Of a DNA stretch of 64,000 bases, positions 37,755-48,666 are shown piece after piece. The translations under genes were made by a program, and so were the position numbers. The stretch's first letter is position 1, and every line of letters starts with the position of its first letter. Below the pieces are notes generated by a model. The model saw nothing but the letters and a program-made list of their open reading frames with translations. It made no database searches and was not told the DNA's origin. Source of the DNA: Lyophyllum atratum. Taxonomy: Eukaryota; Basidiomycota; Agaricomycetes; Agaricales; Lyophyllaceae. Where the stretch lies: assembly GCA_014905825.1 (NCBI GenBank), contig JACGCN010000036.1:186001-250000 (forward strand), written 5' to 3'.

Positions 37755-39770
37755 TTACTCGTCATTATGTTCCCAAACCACGTCGTTCCTTCTACTCGAC
37801 GTCGTCAAGCCCGTCGCCAGCTTTTGTCGGTCTCTCCAGCCAGCCCAGGCACTGAGTAAGATGGCAAGGAAACATGCTCCGGCGGTCAAGTACAGCGCAT
37901 CAACATAGCACTGACGCCCCAACAGACACTGACCCATAGTACCTGACGCTAGAGATTCGGTTGGCGTCTCATGCGAGTCAAGGTTACGTCCGAATACAAC
38001 CGAAAAGAGGTTGCCCGCAGCGATCGGCGAAGCAGACAAATAGCCCCAGTTCTCTGAGAAGTGAGCTGCAGCACAATTTTGTCAGATCCATGGCAATGAT
38101 AGGAGAACGGCGGCTTACGCATGCCGAACCACTCAAGGCAAACATTGGGGAACAGCGAGAACACGCTCCCATGTGCGAGCCCTAGCATGGCGCTAGCCAT
38201 CCAGAGGTGACGGACATCGTCAACGTTGGCGGCCATCACTTGCGAGATAAAGAAGAAGGACGACACAAGAACGAGAGAGTAGGATCGCGGAAGGCCGAAC
38301 CGGTTCTTGCCATAGTCGGTGACAAGACCTGACTACGATGAGCATCTCCTTGTACGATGTGGGAAGTGCTATACCTATAAAGATGCGACCTAGACAGTTA
38401 AGGACACTAATTGAGGCGACCTGATCAGCCTGCCAACGAGCCGCCTCTTTCGGATCGTAGACGGTAGTCGACTGGGCGTAGAGGGCTTGAGACATCGATC
38501 CGACGTTGTTGATAACTGCAAACATAGTTGAACTAAGTACCTCCACACACGTGGATCCTACACAAGACGTACACATCAAACCCGTTCCACTCACTAGAGG
38601 TAGGATGTCAGGATTGGTTTACGTGGTGCCATGTGGTGATATAACGTACAGAGGGATAGAATACCAAACAGTAGCCAAAAGTCTTTGCTCGTCCATAGCT
38701 TGTGGCCATAGACATTGGGAGGAATGCCTTGCCTGAGCGCAGCACGTCTCGAGAGCTGAACAGGGACACTGGTTTTCAAGTAAGTATGAGCTCCTCTGGA
38801 AACAGACCAGCTTACATGGGGAGACTCTCCACAGATGAGAGAAGCGCGCGGTTTTCCTGGCTATCGAGAGCGGTCTCATCGTCCGGGCCGCCTTGCTCCG
38901 CACCAGTCACGGAGTCCGTCGGAGGTAAGGGTATTGGACGGATGAAGAAGTATCCGAAGATCATAGGTATCGATGTACCGAGAGATAGCAGTAGGATAAA
39001 TGATGATGTGTTTCCGGCGAATTCTACGCGGGATATTGTCGAGAAGAGGAACGCGGAGAGGCCGAAGCCCGATAGGACGAGACCAGTGGTTGTCGCGCGC
39101 TAATGAACTGTAAGTAACGGCATGGATTCTCAGCGACGAAGGACTCTCACCGCCTTGTCTGGAAACGACTTTGCGGTCGAATTTACAGCACTAGTCAGAC
39201 CAGCGTTCCCCCCTGCACCCGTCATGAAGCCGCACACCACCAGGACACAAAACGAAAGTGTGGATAACGTAGTTGAAGAGGTAGGGATCCCGGAGTCGAA
39301 TATGTATCGTATGCCAGAATATCCCGCCAGAAGCAGGACAAACGCCGAAGCGAGCAGGATCCGAGGCCCACGTAGGTCGACAATGCGACCCCAGATTGGC
39401 CCACTGCTATACACGCCCACTGTTCACATCGTCAGCGTTCGCCTAAGGCCGCGGATTAGCTGGATACTTACCATTACCCGCCAATCCAACAATATTTAAC
39501 TGCGTGTGCGTGATTTGAAGTCGCGACCCGAGCTGAGGAGCATAAGCTACAAGTTGTTTAGTTTCATTTACACGTTCTGCTCGCTGCACGAAGTTCGCTA
39601 TTCACCCGAGTAAACCTAGTAGCATTCCGCGTCAACTACAGGTCGTGAATATTGCTGCAGATACACACATAGTTTGTCCCCGAACCCAGGGTAACGAAGA
39701 GCGAGACGAGAAGCGTTGTGAGCCTCGGCCCACTGAATAGACCAGGATACTGGGCGGACTTGGATGCCAT
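37755..39770 (-). CDS. MCH1-like major facilitator (array copy A)
   Basis: Membrane transporter of the MCH1/nodulin-like branch of the major facilitator superfamily (monocarboxylate-transporter-like, substrate not established). Begins MASKSAQYPGLFSGPRLTTL and LFVTLGSGTNY, then a 10-nt microexon (39606-39615, minus) completes VYS before AYAPQLGSRLQ. Family blocks: GPIWGRIVDLRGPRILLASA, GYSGIRYIFDSGIP, CGFMTGAGGNAGLTSAVNST, SFPDKA, LSGFGLSAFLFSTIS, FGYFFIRPIPLPP, NVYGHKLWTSKDFWLLFGIL, VGSMSQALYAQSTTVYDPKE, HLWMASAMLGLAHGSVFSLF, NVCLEWFGM, FGRNLDSHETPTES and GQCLLGRQCYVDALYLTAGA. Ends VVWEHNDE. It is divergent from copy B. Confidence 0.87.
39606..39615 (-). other. 10-nt microexon of MCH1-like copy A
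   Basis: GTTTACTCGG on the minus strand, flanked by acceptor CTAG and donor GTGAAT. It supplies V-Y-S plus the first base of the next Ala codon, restoring TNY-VYS-AYAPQLG. All four array copies carry it. Confidence 0.7.
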
Positions 39771-40639
39771 CCTGGCCAGGAATCGCTGTATAGGCTTGTA
39801 GGAGCGATTAGAACGGCCTAGAGCTCATCGGCCGAGCATTGAGCTGCATTGAGGGGGGGTGTCAGATGACAAGTTGGAGCATGGCGACCGTGTTGTGCAT
39901 TATCCTCAGTTCCAAATTTGTATGCATCGCCTCACGATTATCAGCTTGTTAGATTATCTCCTTCACTCCCTCATCATCGCATCGTGATCTCTCGAATTCA
40001 ACTGGAACTTCTCAATCAATACTAAGTAGCTGAAATTGCCTCCCTTTTCAGACTGGGATCCGAAAGGTACCTTGACATCCTGCATAGATGGGACACGAAG
40101 ATATTTCCTTGCGCTCGGAGTCTACACGAACTATATAGTGTAATATCTTCCTTTCAACAGACCTCACAACAGATGTTAAGGCCCAGAGTGTCGCCCACAC
40201 ACCCACAGCACACATCGGTCCCTCATCATGTAACGTGTTGGCACTTGGACAGGAAAAGCTGTGCTTTACTTATCTGATCTCCACTCAATTTTTCTGATCT
40301 CATCTAATCTGAACCCATCGCCAGCTGCCAAAACCGTGGCATCTGCGGCTGATGACAAGATCACCAAAAGCCACAACTAAGTAGTTGGCCAAGTTTGCTT
40401 TCTTTACGTCCGTGGTCGCCTACATCAAGGTCTAGGGCCCCAAAGAAGCGCCTAAAAGTGCTGTTATATTCAAGGCAGCCGAAGAGCTCTACTTAGGCCT
40501 TAATAACCCCTGTTCGGTTTCCTCCTCGGTTCCCAGAGACCTGAACAAACCTGACACCTGGAATGCGCGCCTCACAACCAAGGCCTTTCGACCTGCTTTC
40601 AACCGTCACTACGGTTTGACGATCGATTAATCTACCACC
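39771..40639. other. divergent promoter region of MCH1-like copies A and B
   Basis: 870 bp non-coding stretch shared by the two starts. Contains pyrimidine-rich runs and a TCTGATCTC/TCTGATCTCATC repeat near 40275-40305. No clear TATA box. Confidence 0.5.
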
Positions 40640-42659
40640 ATGGCACCGGAGTCAGTCCAGTATCCTGCTACCGTCAGTGTACAACGGTTTAGAACTCTCT
40701 TCGCCTCCTTGTTTGTCACACTGGGTTCAGGGACAAATTATGTGCGTAGCTATTCTTTTTTGAAAGTCTTACTGACCTTCCAAGTTTCGCAGGTATTTTC
40801 AGGTGAGTAGCAGTCGTCGCACTCCTTGGAAGCTCTGGGCATGCAAGAAGGCCTTACCATCTCCAAGGCTACGCTCCCCAGCTCGGTTCGCGGCTTCAAA
40901 TTACGCATACGCAGCTGAATATTGTTGGCATGGCCGGTAGTAGTGAGTGTTTTGTGGATTAGAGGTTTATAAGCGGTCATGATACATGTGTATAGTCGGC
41001 GTATTTGGTACCGCACTAGTCTGGGGCCGTATCGTGGACTTACACGGCCCTCGAATCTTGCTTGCTTCCGCTCTTGTACTGCTCGTGACAGGATACTCCG
41101 GCATGCGATACATATTTGAATCTGGGGTTCCTGCGTCGTCCACCACGATTTCATCTTTGACGTTCTATCTCCTAGTGTTATGCGGCTTCATGACGGGGGC
41201 AGGTGGTAGTGCCGGCTTAACTGGTGCCGTAAACTCGACAGCGAAAACCTTTCCGGACAAAGCGGTGAGACTTTGATTAATCCTATCAAGGCAACTCGTA
41301 TCTTATAGTTTTCCAGCGGGCAACAGCCATTGGGGTTGTTATGTCAGGTTTCGGCCTCTCCGCGTTCCTCTTTTCGACTATCTCGCGTGTTGCATTTGCA
41401 GGAGACATTTCAGCATTTCTCCTCCTACTATCACTTGCGCCTTCGATCCACATGTGCATCGGATACTTCTTCGTCCGTCCGATACCACTACCTCCAATCG
41501 ATCCTCTAACTGGTGTCGAGCGAAGTATGCCGCATCTGGAGCCAGGCGCTCTCGATGAGCAGGAGAACGAAAGCACTCCACTGATGAGGCAAGAAGAAAG
41601 TGACACGATGTACGTCAATATGATTGTAGAAGAGCATCTTTATACTTATTCGGGTTCAGTGCTCCTCACTTGCCGTCAACGCACGCTGCGCTTCATCAAG
41701 CCAACCTCCCCAACGTGTATGCCCGCAAGCTATGGGCCACTGAAGACTTTTGGCTCCTTTTCATCACTAAATCTCTGTGTACGTTGTTCTGTTGTATCTT
41801 AGCCCGTAAACAAGACGCTGACCTCCCAAACTCACAGTGAGTGGGACTGGTGTAATGTGTTCGTCGTTGTCTTGCATCGGCATAGCGTTCGTGACGTGTG
41901 ATCGCTAGTTATCAACAACGTGGGATCGATGTCTCAAGCCCTCTATGCCAAGTCGACTGCTATGTACAACCCAGTAGAAGCAGCTCGCTGGCAAGCCGAC
42001 CAAGTCTCTACAATTAGCGTCCTCAATTGTTTAGGTCGCATCTTTATAGGTATGACACCTCCAACAACGACCTGCAGATGCTAATTGCAATCAGGTCTGA
42101 TTTCTGACTATGGAAAGAATCGTTTCCGCCTGCCAAGGTCCTACTCGCTCGTTCTAGTCTCGATGTTTTTCCTTATCTCGCAGATAATGGCCACGATGAT
42201 TGACGACATCTCTAACCTTTGGATGGCCAGTGCGATGCTTGGCCTTGCACATGGGAGCATGCTATCGCTCGCCCCAAATGTGTGTCTTGAATGGTTTGGC
42301 ATACGTAAGTTTTCCTCCAATCTGCTCTGCGATTATTCACATCAAGTGACTGTATTGACTGTACAGCTCATTTCTCTGAGAACGTGGGCTACCTAGCCCT
42401 AGCCCCGATCCTTTTGGGCCACCCATTCTCTATAATCTTCGGACGAAATCTCGACTCGCACGACACCCCCGGTCCCGCCGAGCACCTTACCTCCACCTTC
42501 AGCGGCGGGGGGCAATGTATGCTAGGACGAGAGTGCTACGTCGATGCGCTGTACCTGACCACGGGGGCATGTTTCCTTGGTGTTTTGCTTAGCTGTTGGG
42601 CGTGCTGGCGGGATCGGAATAGATTGGTAGATGGCTTGAGGACACCTTCAGGAAAATAG
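40640..42659 (+). CDS. MCH1-like major facilitator (array copy B)
   Basis: Starts in a good context (CCACCATGG) with MAPESVQYPATVSVQRFRTL and LFVTLGSGTNY. The microexon GTATTTTCAG (40793-40802) joins to GYAPQLGSRLQITHTQLNIV. Then IGVFGTALVWGRIVDLHGPR, GYSGMRYIFESGVP, CGFMTGAGGSAGLTGAVNST, KTFPDKA, MSGFGLSAFLFSTIS, IGYFFVRPIPLPP, a soluble central loop rich in Glu, LPNVYARKLWATEDFWLLF, NNVGSMSQALYAKSTAMYNP, NLWMASAMLGLAHGSMLSLA, NVCLEWFGI, FGRNLDSHDTPGP and GQCMLGRECYVDALYLTTGA. The tail is short (LRTPSGK) and lacks the WxxNDE ending of copies A and C. All introns joined in frame where checked. Confidence 0.87.
40793..40802 (+). other. 10-nt microexon of MCH1-like copy B
   Basis: GTATTTTCAG between acceptor TCGCAG and donor GTGAGT; encodes V-F-S plus one base of the next codon (Gly). 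Confidence 0.7.
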
Positions 42660-43287
42660 CAGAGTAATGACCGACTCTCTACTATTTTGATAGACGCCTG
42701 CGAGATGTTGAATTGAAGACACTGATTGCGTATGTTTGGACATACATCAATAAATCTAATCTAACAATCTAATCAACAACAAATCGTTGAACTGGGATCA
42801 ATTTCTGAAATGCTGGTTTGCTTCACTTACTTCATTACCTTGTCCAACCTCCGACCTCTTCCCTTCCGGTCGCCAACGATTCCTTGATATGGAAAGACCC
42901 TCGGCCGAGGTCCTCAAATATTTTGGTCATAAGCCTCGATGCTGCTGCATACCTGCAAGGTGGTGAGTGGCCAGTGGCGGACTCACCGTCACCTAACGGA
43001 TATGCTGGTGCTCTAAGATCTTGGGAAGGAAGCTCAGCCTACGGCCCCGAAGGAAGTCGGATTAGTGAGTCTCTGAATCGCAATCTGACCAGAGCCTACT
43101 TTGACCTGGTCACAGGTTAACTTCGGAGTTAGCGTGTGGGTCAACGGCGATTGAGGATGTCTTTGACTAGAGCTATTGCTGCGACCCTACACATCGATTG
43201 CGCTGGAGCTCCACCCAGAGACATTCACAGCTCCAGAGGGGTGTCAATTTCCAATTGGCGCAACGTTCATCGTGATTCCCTTGCAGC
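42660..43287 (+). other. spacer between array copies B and C
   Basis: 3' flank of copy B and promoter of copy C. A 100-residue frame at 42818-43120 has no motif and is not supported as a gene. Confidence 0.5.
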
Positions 43288-45355
43288 ATGGTAGACGAGC
43301 TGGCCAAGTACCCTGGCCTGCTCAGCGTGCCACGATTCACAACACTTTTAGCCTCACTGTTTGTCACATTGGGTTCTGGTACGAATTATGTGCGTGTCAT
43401 GGGCTGTTGCCTTTTGGATTCGCAAGTGACGTTGAGAGTTATTAGGCTTATTCAGGTCAGTAGCAGCCTCACCGGTTTTGCTACGTCCCCTTAATATCTG
43501 AAGGCCGTGGCATGTAGCTTACGCACCTCAATTGGGCACACGGCTTCATATTACGCATACTCAGTTGAATATGGTTGGATTGGCCGGGAACGGCGAGTAT
43601 CCTTTTCAGGTGGAGGCTTACAACTGGTTTTGATGACGTGCATACTAGTCGGGGTGTTTAGTAGTGGACCAGTCTGGGGACGTATCGTGGATCTCCGCGG
43701 CCCCAGGATTTTGCTCGCTTCAGCCTTCGTATTGCTTCTATCTGGATACTCGGGCATGCGGTTCATCTTTGACTCCGGGATCCCTGAATCTTCGACCAGC
43801 ATTTCCACTTTCACGTTCGCCATCCTAGTATTATGCAGCTTCATGACCGGAGCAGGTGGGAACGGTGGCTTGACTAGTGCCGTCAATTCGACAGCGAAGA
43901 CATTCCCAGACAAGGCGGTGAGATTTGGGCCCATTCCAACGATATCGTCCCTTTGCTCACTGTTTGCCAGCGCGCGACCACAACCGGAGTTGTCTTATCA
44001 GGGTTTGGGCTGTCCGCCTTCCTGTTTTCTACCATATCGCGTGTGGGGTTCGCTGGAGATACATCGTCATTTATTCTCTTACTTTCTCTCGCTCCATCGA
44101 TTCCTATGATCTTCGGATACTTTCTCATCCGTCCTATACCCTTACCTCCGGTAGAACTTGCAACCGCTGTGGAACAGGGTGGGCAAAAATGGCGCGAAGA
44201 GACTGGGGTGATGGGTAACGAGGATAGCGAAACCCGTGCGCTGTTATCAAGAGAATTGAATTGTCCCATGTGAGTTAGGCCTGACCGCCTGACTGTGAAA
44301 CTGCAATTTTGACCTGGATACACATCAGCGCTCCTGTTAGGCTTTCGAGGGATGCTTCACTCACTCAAGGTCTGCCTCCCAACGTATATGGCCGTCAATT
44401 GTGGGTCAGCAAAGACTTCTGGTTGCTATTCACCATTGTATCTCTTTGTACGTCATAGCGTCAATCTACAATGCAGGCTAATTACTGAACTGCCCTTCGC
44501 AGTGAGTGGGACGGGTTTGATGTGTATGTTTCTCTTCGCATCGTGTACTCTTCAGTGCTTAATCTGTGAATAGATATCCATAACGTCGGTTCGATGTCTC
44601 AAGCCCTTTACGCCAAGTCGGTCACCCTCTACGACCCAGTAGAGGCAGCCCGTTGGCAAGCCAGCCAGGTCTCCACAATCAGCCTACTGAACTGCTCCGG
44701 CCGCATACTTATAGGTATGCTTAAAGATTTGCACTATCAAGTATCTCCTCATCAGATACAGGCTTGGTTTCCGATTACGGGAAGAACCGTTTCGACTTTC
44801 CAAGATCATACTCTCTCGTGTTTGTTTCATTCTCCTTCTTCATCTCCCAGGTCGCCGCCGCCAACATCGAGAACATCCACAACCTCTGGATTGCCAGCGC
44901 AATTCTCGGCCTGGCACATGGAAGCATCTTCTCGCTCTTGTCGAACGTGTGTATCGAGTGGTTTGGCTTGGGTATGCTCCTTTAAACCTTCTCCCATCGT
45001 CGACTCTCTTATGCGTTCATACCTGCCTACTGTAGCTCATTTCTCTGAGAACGCGGGATACCTGGCCGTTTCACCAATCGTTGCGGGGAACCTATTTTCT
45101 ATTGCCTTCGGGCACACCCTTGACGCGCATGGAACGTCTCCGAGCGCATCGCTTGCGTCCCCGACAAGCATGGGCGGGCGCTGTATGGTAGGACGTGCAT
45201 GTTATGTCGAGGCCCTATATTTGACTATGGGCGCGTGTTTCGTCGCCATTGTGCTCAGTATTTGTGCAGGTTGGCGGGACAGAAAGCTGTTGAGGAGAGG
45301 TTTGACGATGTCAGGCCGAAGGATCGAGGTCATTTGGAAAGAGAATGACGAGTAA
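43288..45355 (+). CDS. MCH1-like major facilitator (array copy C)
   Basis: Begins MVDELAKYPGLLSVPRFTTL and LFVTLGSGTNY. The microexon GCTTATTCAG (43446-43455) joins to AYAPQLGTRLHITHTQLNMV. To continue from LAGN into VGVFSSGPVWGRIVDLRGPR the reading must splice from a GC donor (AACG|GCGAGT, about 43597) to the AG before 43651; sister copies have GTGAG there. Later blocks: GYSGMRFIFDSGIP, MTGAGGNGGLTSAVNST, LSGFGLSAFLFSTIS, FGYFLIRPIPLPP, LPPNVYGRQLWVSKDFWLLF, NVGSMSQALYAKSVTLYDPV, SDYGKNRFDFPRSYSLVF, NLWIASAILGLAHGSIFSLL, NVCIEWFGL, FGHTLDAHGTSPS and GRCMVGRACYVEALYLTMGA. Ends VIWKENDE, like copy A. Either functional with a GC-AG intron or newly impaired. Confidence 0.83.
43446..43455 (+). 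other. 10-nt microexon of MCH1-like copy C
   Basis: GCTTATTCAG between acceptor ATTAG and donor GTCAGT; encodes A-Y-S plus one base. Confidence 0.65.
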
Positions 45356-45989
45356 TGAATCATGAATCGACGCCCCACGTTAATATTGTACGCTCTACAC
45401 ACACTTTTTCTTCCCTCTATAACCCTCCTCGCCATAAGCATCAATATCCTAGACCGTCCTGCTCAATTCTTCCCGACGATAGTTGGCAATTCCAGGATGA
45501 GGATACCGATCTCAATCGGATCGGTATCCTCATCCGTCATGCGTTGTACCCCTAGTACTCTCCACTGCGAGACATGGTAGATACATTCACGAAACGAAAA
45601 CGATTGACCGTCACAAAGTCTCGTCGACGGATGTATATTATTTGTCCGACGAAGCACCCACATCGACATGCTACAAGGAGGCTGAAAACACGTACCATAA
45701 GTACCGAGTTCTACGACGCTGACAGCTCCAGACGCACGTAGAAACGACGTAGAACGGCGGAATAGGAGAATGGGGTATCTAATCAGGATCTTATCTTATC
45801 TCACCGCTGAGTTGGGGCATCTTCCTCCAATTACTAAGTCGACACCATGATCACACCCATGATGCAATCATTGCAGCCCAAAATGAACTTGGACTTGGAT
45901 CACACACAATAAGCTTGCTATCCCGATAAGCTGGCCTCTATCGACTGCCACAATACCTATCGAGTAGTAAACTTCCCCCGTCCCCCAGG
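45356..45989 (+). other. spacer between array copies C and D
   Basis: Non-coding. Contains the inverted repeat GAGGATACCGAT...ATCGGTATCCTC around 45498-45531, a possible hairpin; it could be a transcript-end structure but is far (140 bp) from the stop of copy C. Confidence 0.45.
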
Positions 45990-47975
45990 ATGGCGTTCAA
46001 CTCGAATCCAATCGAATATCCTGCTCTCATGAGTGTACCACGACTCACAACTCTCGCTGCCTCGTTGCTGGTTACCTTGGCTTCTGGGACAAATTATGTG
46101 GGTATTCAGCTGTCCTACTTTTTTGCATTTGTTAGTGACGTTTACAGCTATCAGGTTTATTCAGGTGATTACTTGACCCCCAGCATGGGACCGCGAGTCA
46201 TTACTGATTATCTCTCAGCTTATGCCCCGCAGCTCGGCACACGGCTTCAGATTTCGCACACACAGTTAAATGTGGTCGGAATAGCTGGGAATAGTGAGCA
46301 TCTTGTCATAAGTTGAAGACGTCTACTCGGTCTTGACAGGATGAACAGTTGGCGTGTACATCAGTGGACCGGTCTGGGGTCGTATCGTGGACCTTCGCGG
46401 TCCCCGAATCCTGCTTGCTTCAGCGTTTATCTTGCTTCTGGCAGGGTACTCTGGCGCGCGACACATATTTGATTCTGGGATCCCTGCCTCTTCGACCACG
46501 ATTTCAACGTTCACCTTCTCTGTCCTAGTATTTTGCAAGGCGATGACAGGCGCAGGCAGCAACGCAGGGTTGATGAGTGCTGTGAACTCGACGGCGAAAA
46601 CGTTCCCCGATAAAGCGGTAGGAATATTCTTCTTGATAGTACGTTCATGACTCATACTTAGCCAGCGTGCAACAGCCACTGGCATTGTGTTATCGGGTTT
46701 GGGAATCTCCGCTTTCCTTTTTTCGACCATTTTCCGTTTAGAATTCCCCGGAAACACTTCGTCATTTCTCCTTCTTCTATCTCTCGGTACATCAATACCC
46801 ATGATTTTTGGATACTTCTTCATCCGCCCAGTACCCCTACCTCCCGTCGACCGCGAGAATGAGGTCACGGTTCACCAGGACAGCGAACGAAGTTCGATAC
46901 TAGCATCTGAAGAACGCATTACAAAGTGAGTTTACTACATTCAAATGAAGGCTCTGAATAGTCATTTGAAATCAGCGCTGCTCTCACTCAGCTGGGTGTC
47001 GTTCCCAACCTGTTTGGCTACGAGTTGTGGATCAGCCTCGACTTCTGGCTCCTTTTCGCTATTTTATCGATATGTACGTCGAGATATTATCATGTTGAGA
47101 GGCAGACAAAACTTACTGACCTCCTTCTGGCAGTGGTTGGGACGTTCTTAATGTGTATGGCTTCTTTCACAAGCAAGGAAGGTTGGTCTTAAATTTGTGC
47201 GCAGATGTCAACAACGTCGGATCGATTTCTCAAGCACTCTACGCAACGTCTACGGTGATTTACAACCCGATAGAAGCAGCTCGCTGGCAGGCCGATCAAG
47301 TCTCTATCACCAGCCTATTTAACTGCTCTGGCCGTATCGTTTTAGGTTTGTTCACACAGAGATTCATCCCAGAGACATACACATGCTCAACGAACTCCCG
47401 AGTCAGGCGTAGTCGCTGACTACGGCAAGAACCGATTCAACCTTCCACTGTCCTACTCACTGGTGCTTGTCTCGTCATTATTTTTCATCTCGCAGGTCAT
47501 TGTCGCCAACATCGACGATGTCCGCAATCTGTGGATGGCCAGCGCCGTGACCGGCCTCGCATACGGAAGCACGTTATCGCTCTTCCCACATGTATGCATT
47601 GAGTGGTTCGGCATGTGTAAGCTCCTTTTCTTCGTCAGAGCCTGTTGTATATCTTACTGGAGGTGTGTCACAGTGCATTTTTCGGAGAATTGGGGATACC
47701 TAGCTGCAGCGCCGCTCGTTGCTGGCAATGTTTTTTCATTCGTATTCGGACGCACCCTCGACTCACATGATACTAGCCCTGCAGATCCCTTTGTGCCTCC
47801 TGCGGGTCCTGTAGGGCGGTGTATGTTGGGACGCCAGTGCTATGTCGATGCGCTTTACTTGACCATGGGGGCTTGTTTTCTTGCCATTGTACTGAGCGGT
47901 TGGACAAGCTGTCGATATCGTAAGATGCTGGCAACACGCCGGATGATGTTGAGGCGGGGAATTGATGTCTTGTGA
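45990..47975 (+). CDS. MCH1-like major facilitator (array copy D)
   Basis: Begins MAFNSNPIEYPALMSVPRLT and LLVTLASGTNY. The microexon GTTTATTCAG (46155-46164) restores VYS before AYAPQLGTRLQISHTQLNVV. Then IGVYISGPVWGRIVDLRGPR, GYSGARHIFDSGIP, MTGAGSNAGLMSAVNST, KTFPDKA, LSGLGISAFLFSTI, FGYFFIRPVPLPP, VVPNLFGYELWISLDFWLLF, NNVGSISQALYATSTVIYNP, DYGKNRFNLPLSYSLVLV, NLWMASAVTGLAYGSTLSLF, HVCIEWFGM, FGRTLDSHDTSPA and GRCMLGRQCYVDALYLTMGA. The tail RGIDVL lacks the acidic ending. It is the most diverged of the four (HNVG/NNVGSI, AYGST), suggesting relaxed or changed specificity. Confidence 0.87.
46155..46164 (+). other. 10-nt microexon of MCH1-like copy D
   Basis: GTTTATTCAG between acceptor ATCAG and donor GTGATT; encodes V-Y-S plus one base. 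Confidence 0.7.
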
Positions 47976-48666
47976 TGAACGGCGAAATGCGTACTTCTAG
48001 ACTCTAGTCCTGCAGACTAGATATGAACATCACATATACTCCTCACAACAAAATGTATCGACCACCACCATACCATTATCGTTCATGATCTATAGTCCTT
48101 CAACGCTCTGTTATATATCATCTGTACAACTCTCTAGGCCTGCCTTTATTCTTCCCCATTCGCATCGCAGGCAGTTCTGAGATATTGATCCATAGGGAGC
48201 CCTACGTCATATTTCAATAACAATTTTTGCTGCTAAGCGCTTCCCCAGAGCTGCCTACGCCGTACACAGGACTCAAGAGATAGAAACTTCTTTAACTTAA
48301 ACTTCAAGAATCTTGCTGAACCCATCATACGGTCACGAACCACCTGCATGCGATCACATGCAGATCGCGTGGACCGGCGCGTCAATCCGATAATAATATA
48401 GTATTCGAGTCGACAGCAGAGAAAACGGGAGCGACAGGAATCGAATTTCACGCATTTTGAGGCACAAGGAGTCGAACTGATTCGCGTAGTCAAGGGCTCG
48501 AGATGTACATGCGGCTTAGGTAGGTGATAGTGTAAGGACGAAAATACATAGAAGGATGATACAACGCCCAAACGAAGAATTAAGAATACTGTCAAGTCTA
48601 ATGGTGATGATCTACAAATGCTTTGCTACGGAAACACATCCAGTCCAATGGAACACAGTAATCGGG
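47976..48666. other. intergenic between convergent genes
   Basis: 3' flanks of copy D and the 5-phosphatase. A 120-residue minus-strand frame at 48233-48595 has no motif. AGGAATCGAATTT near 48437 looks like a tRNA T-arm but no tRNA folds around it. Confidence 0.5.

Noticed and set aside
43507..44109. 200-codon continuous frame in transporter copy C, as an alternative start.
   Set aside because: Its first 50 residues read through an intron and do not match the family; the conserved N-terminus lies in the spliced frame.
48420..48500. AGGAATCGAATTT and GGAGTCGAACTGA, T-arm-like sequences suggesting tRNA genes.
   Set aside because: The T stems do not pair and no D arm or acceptor strand was found.
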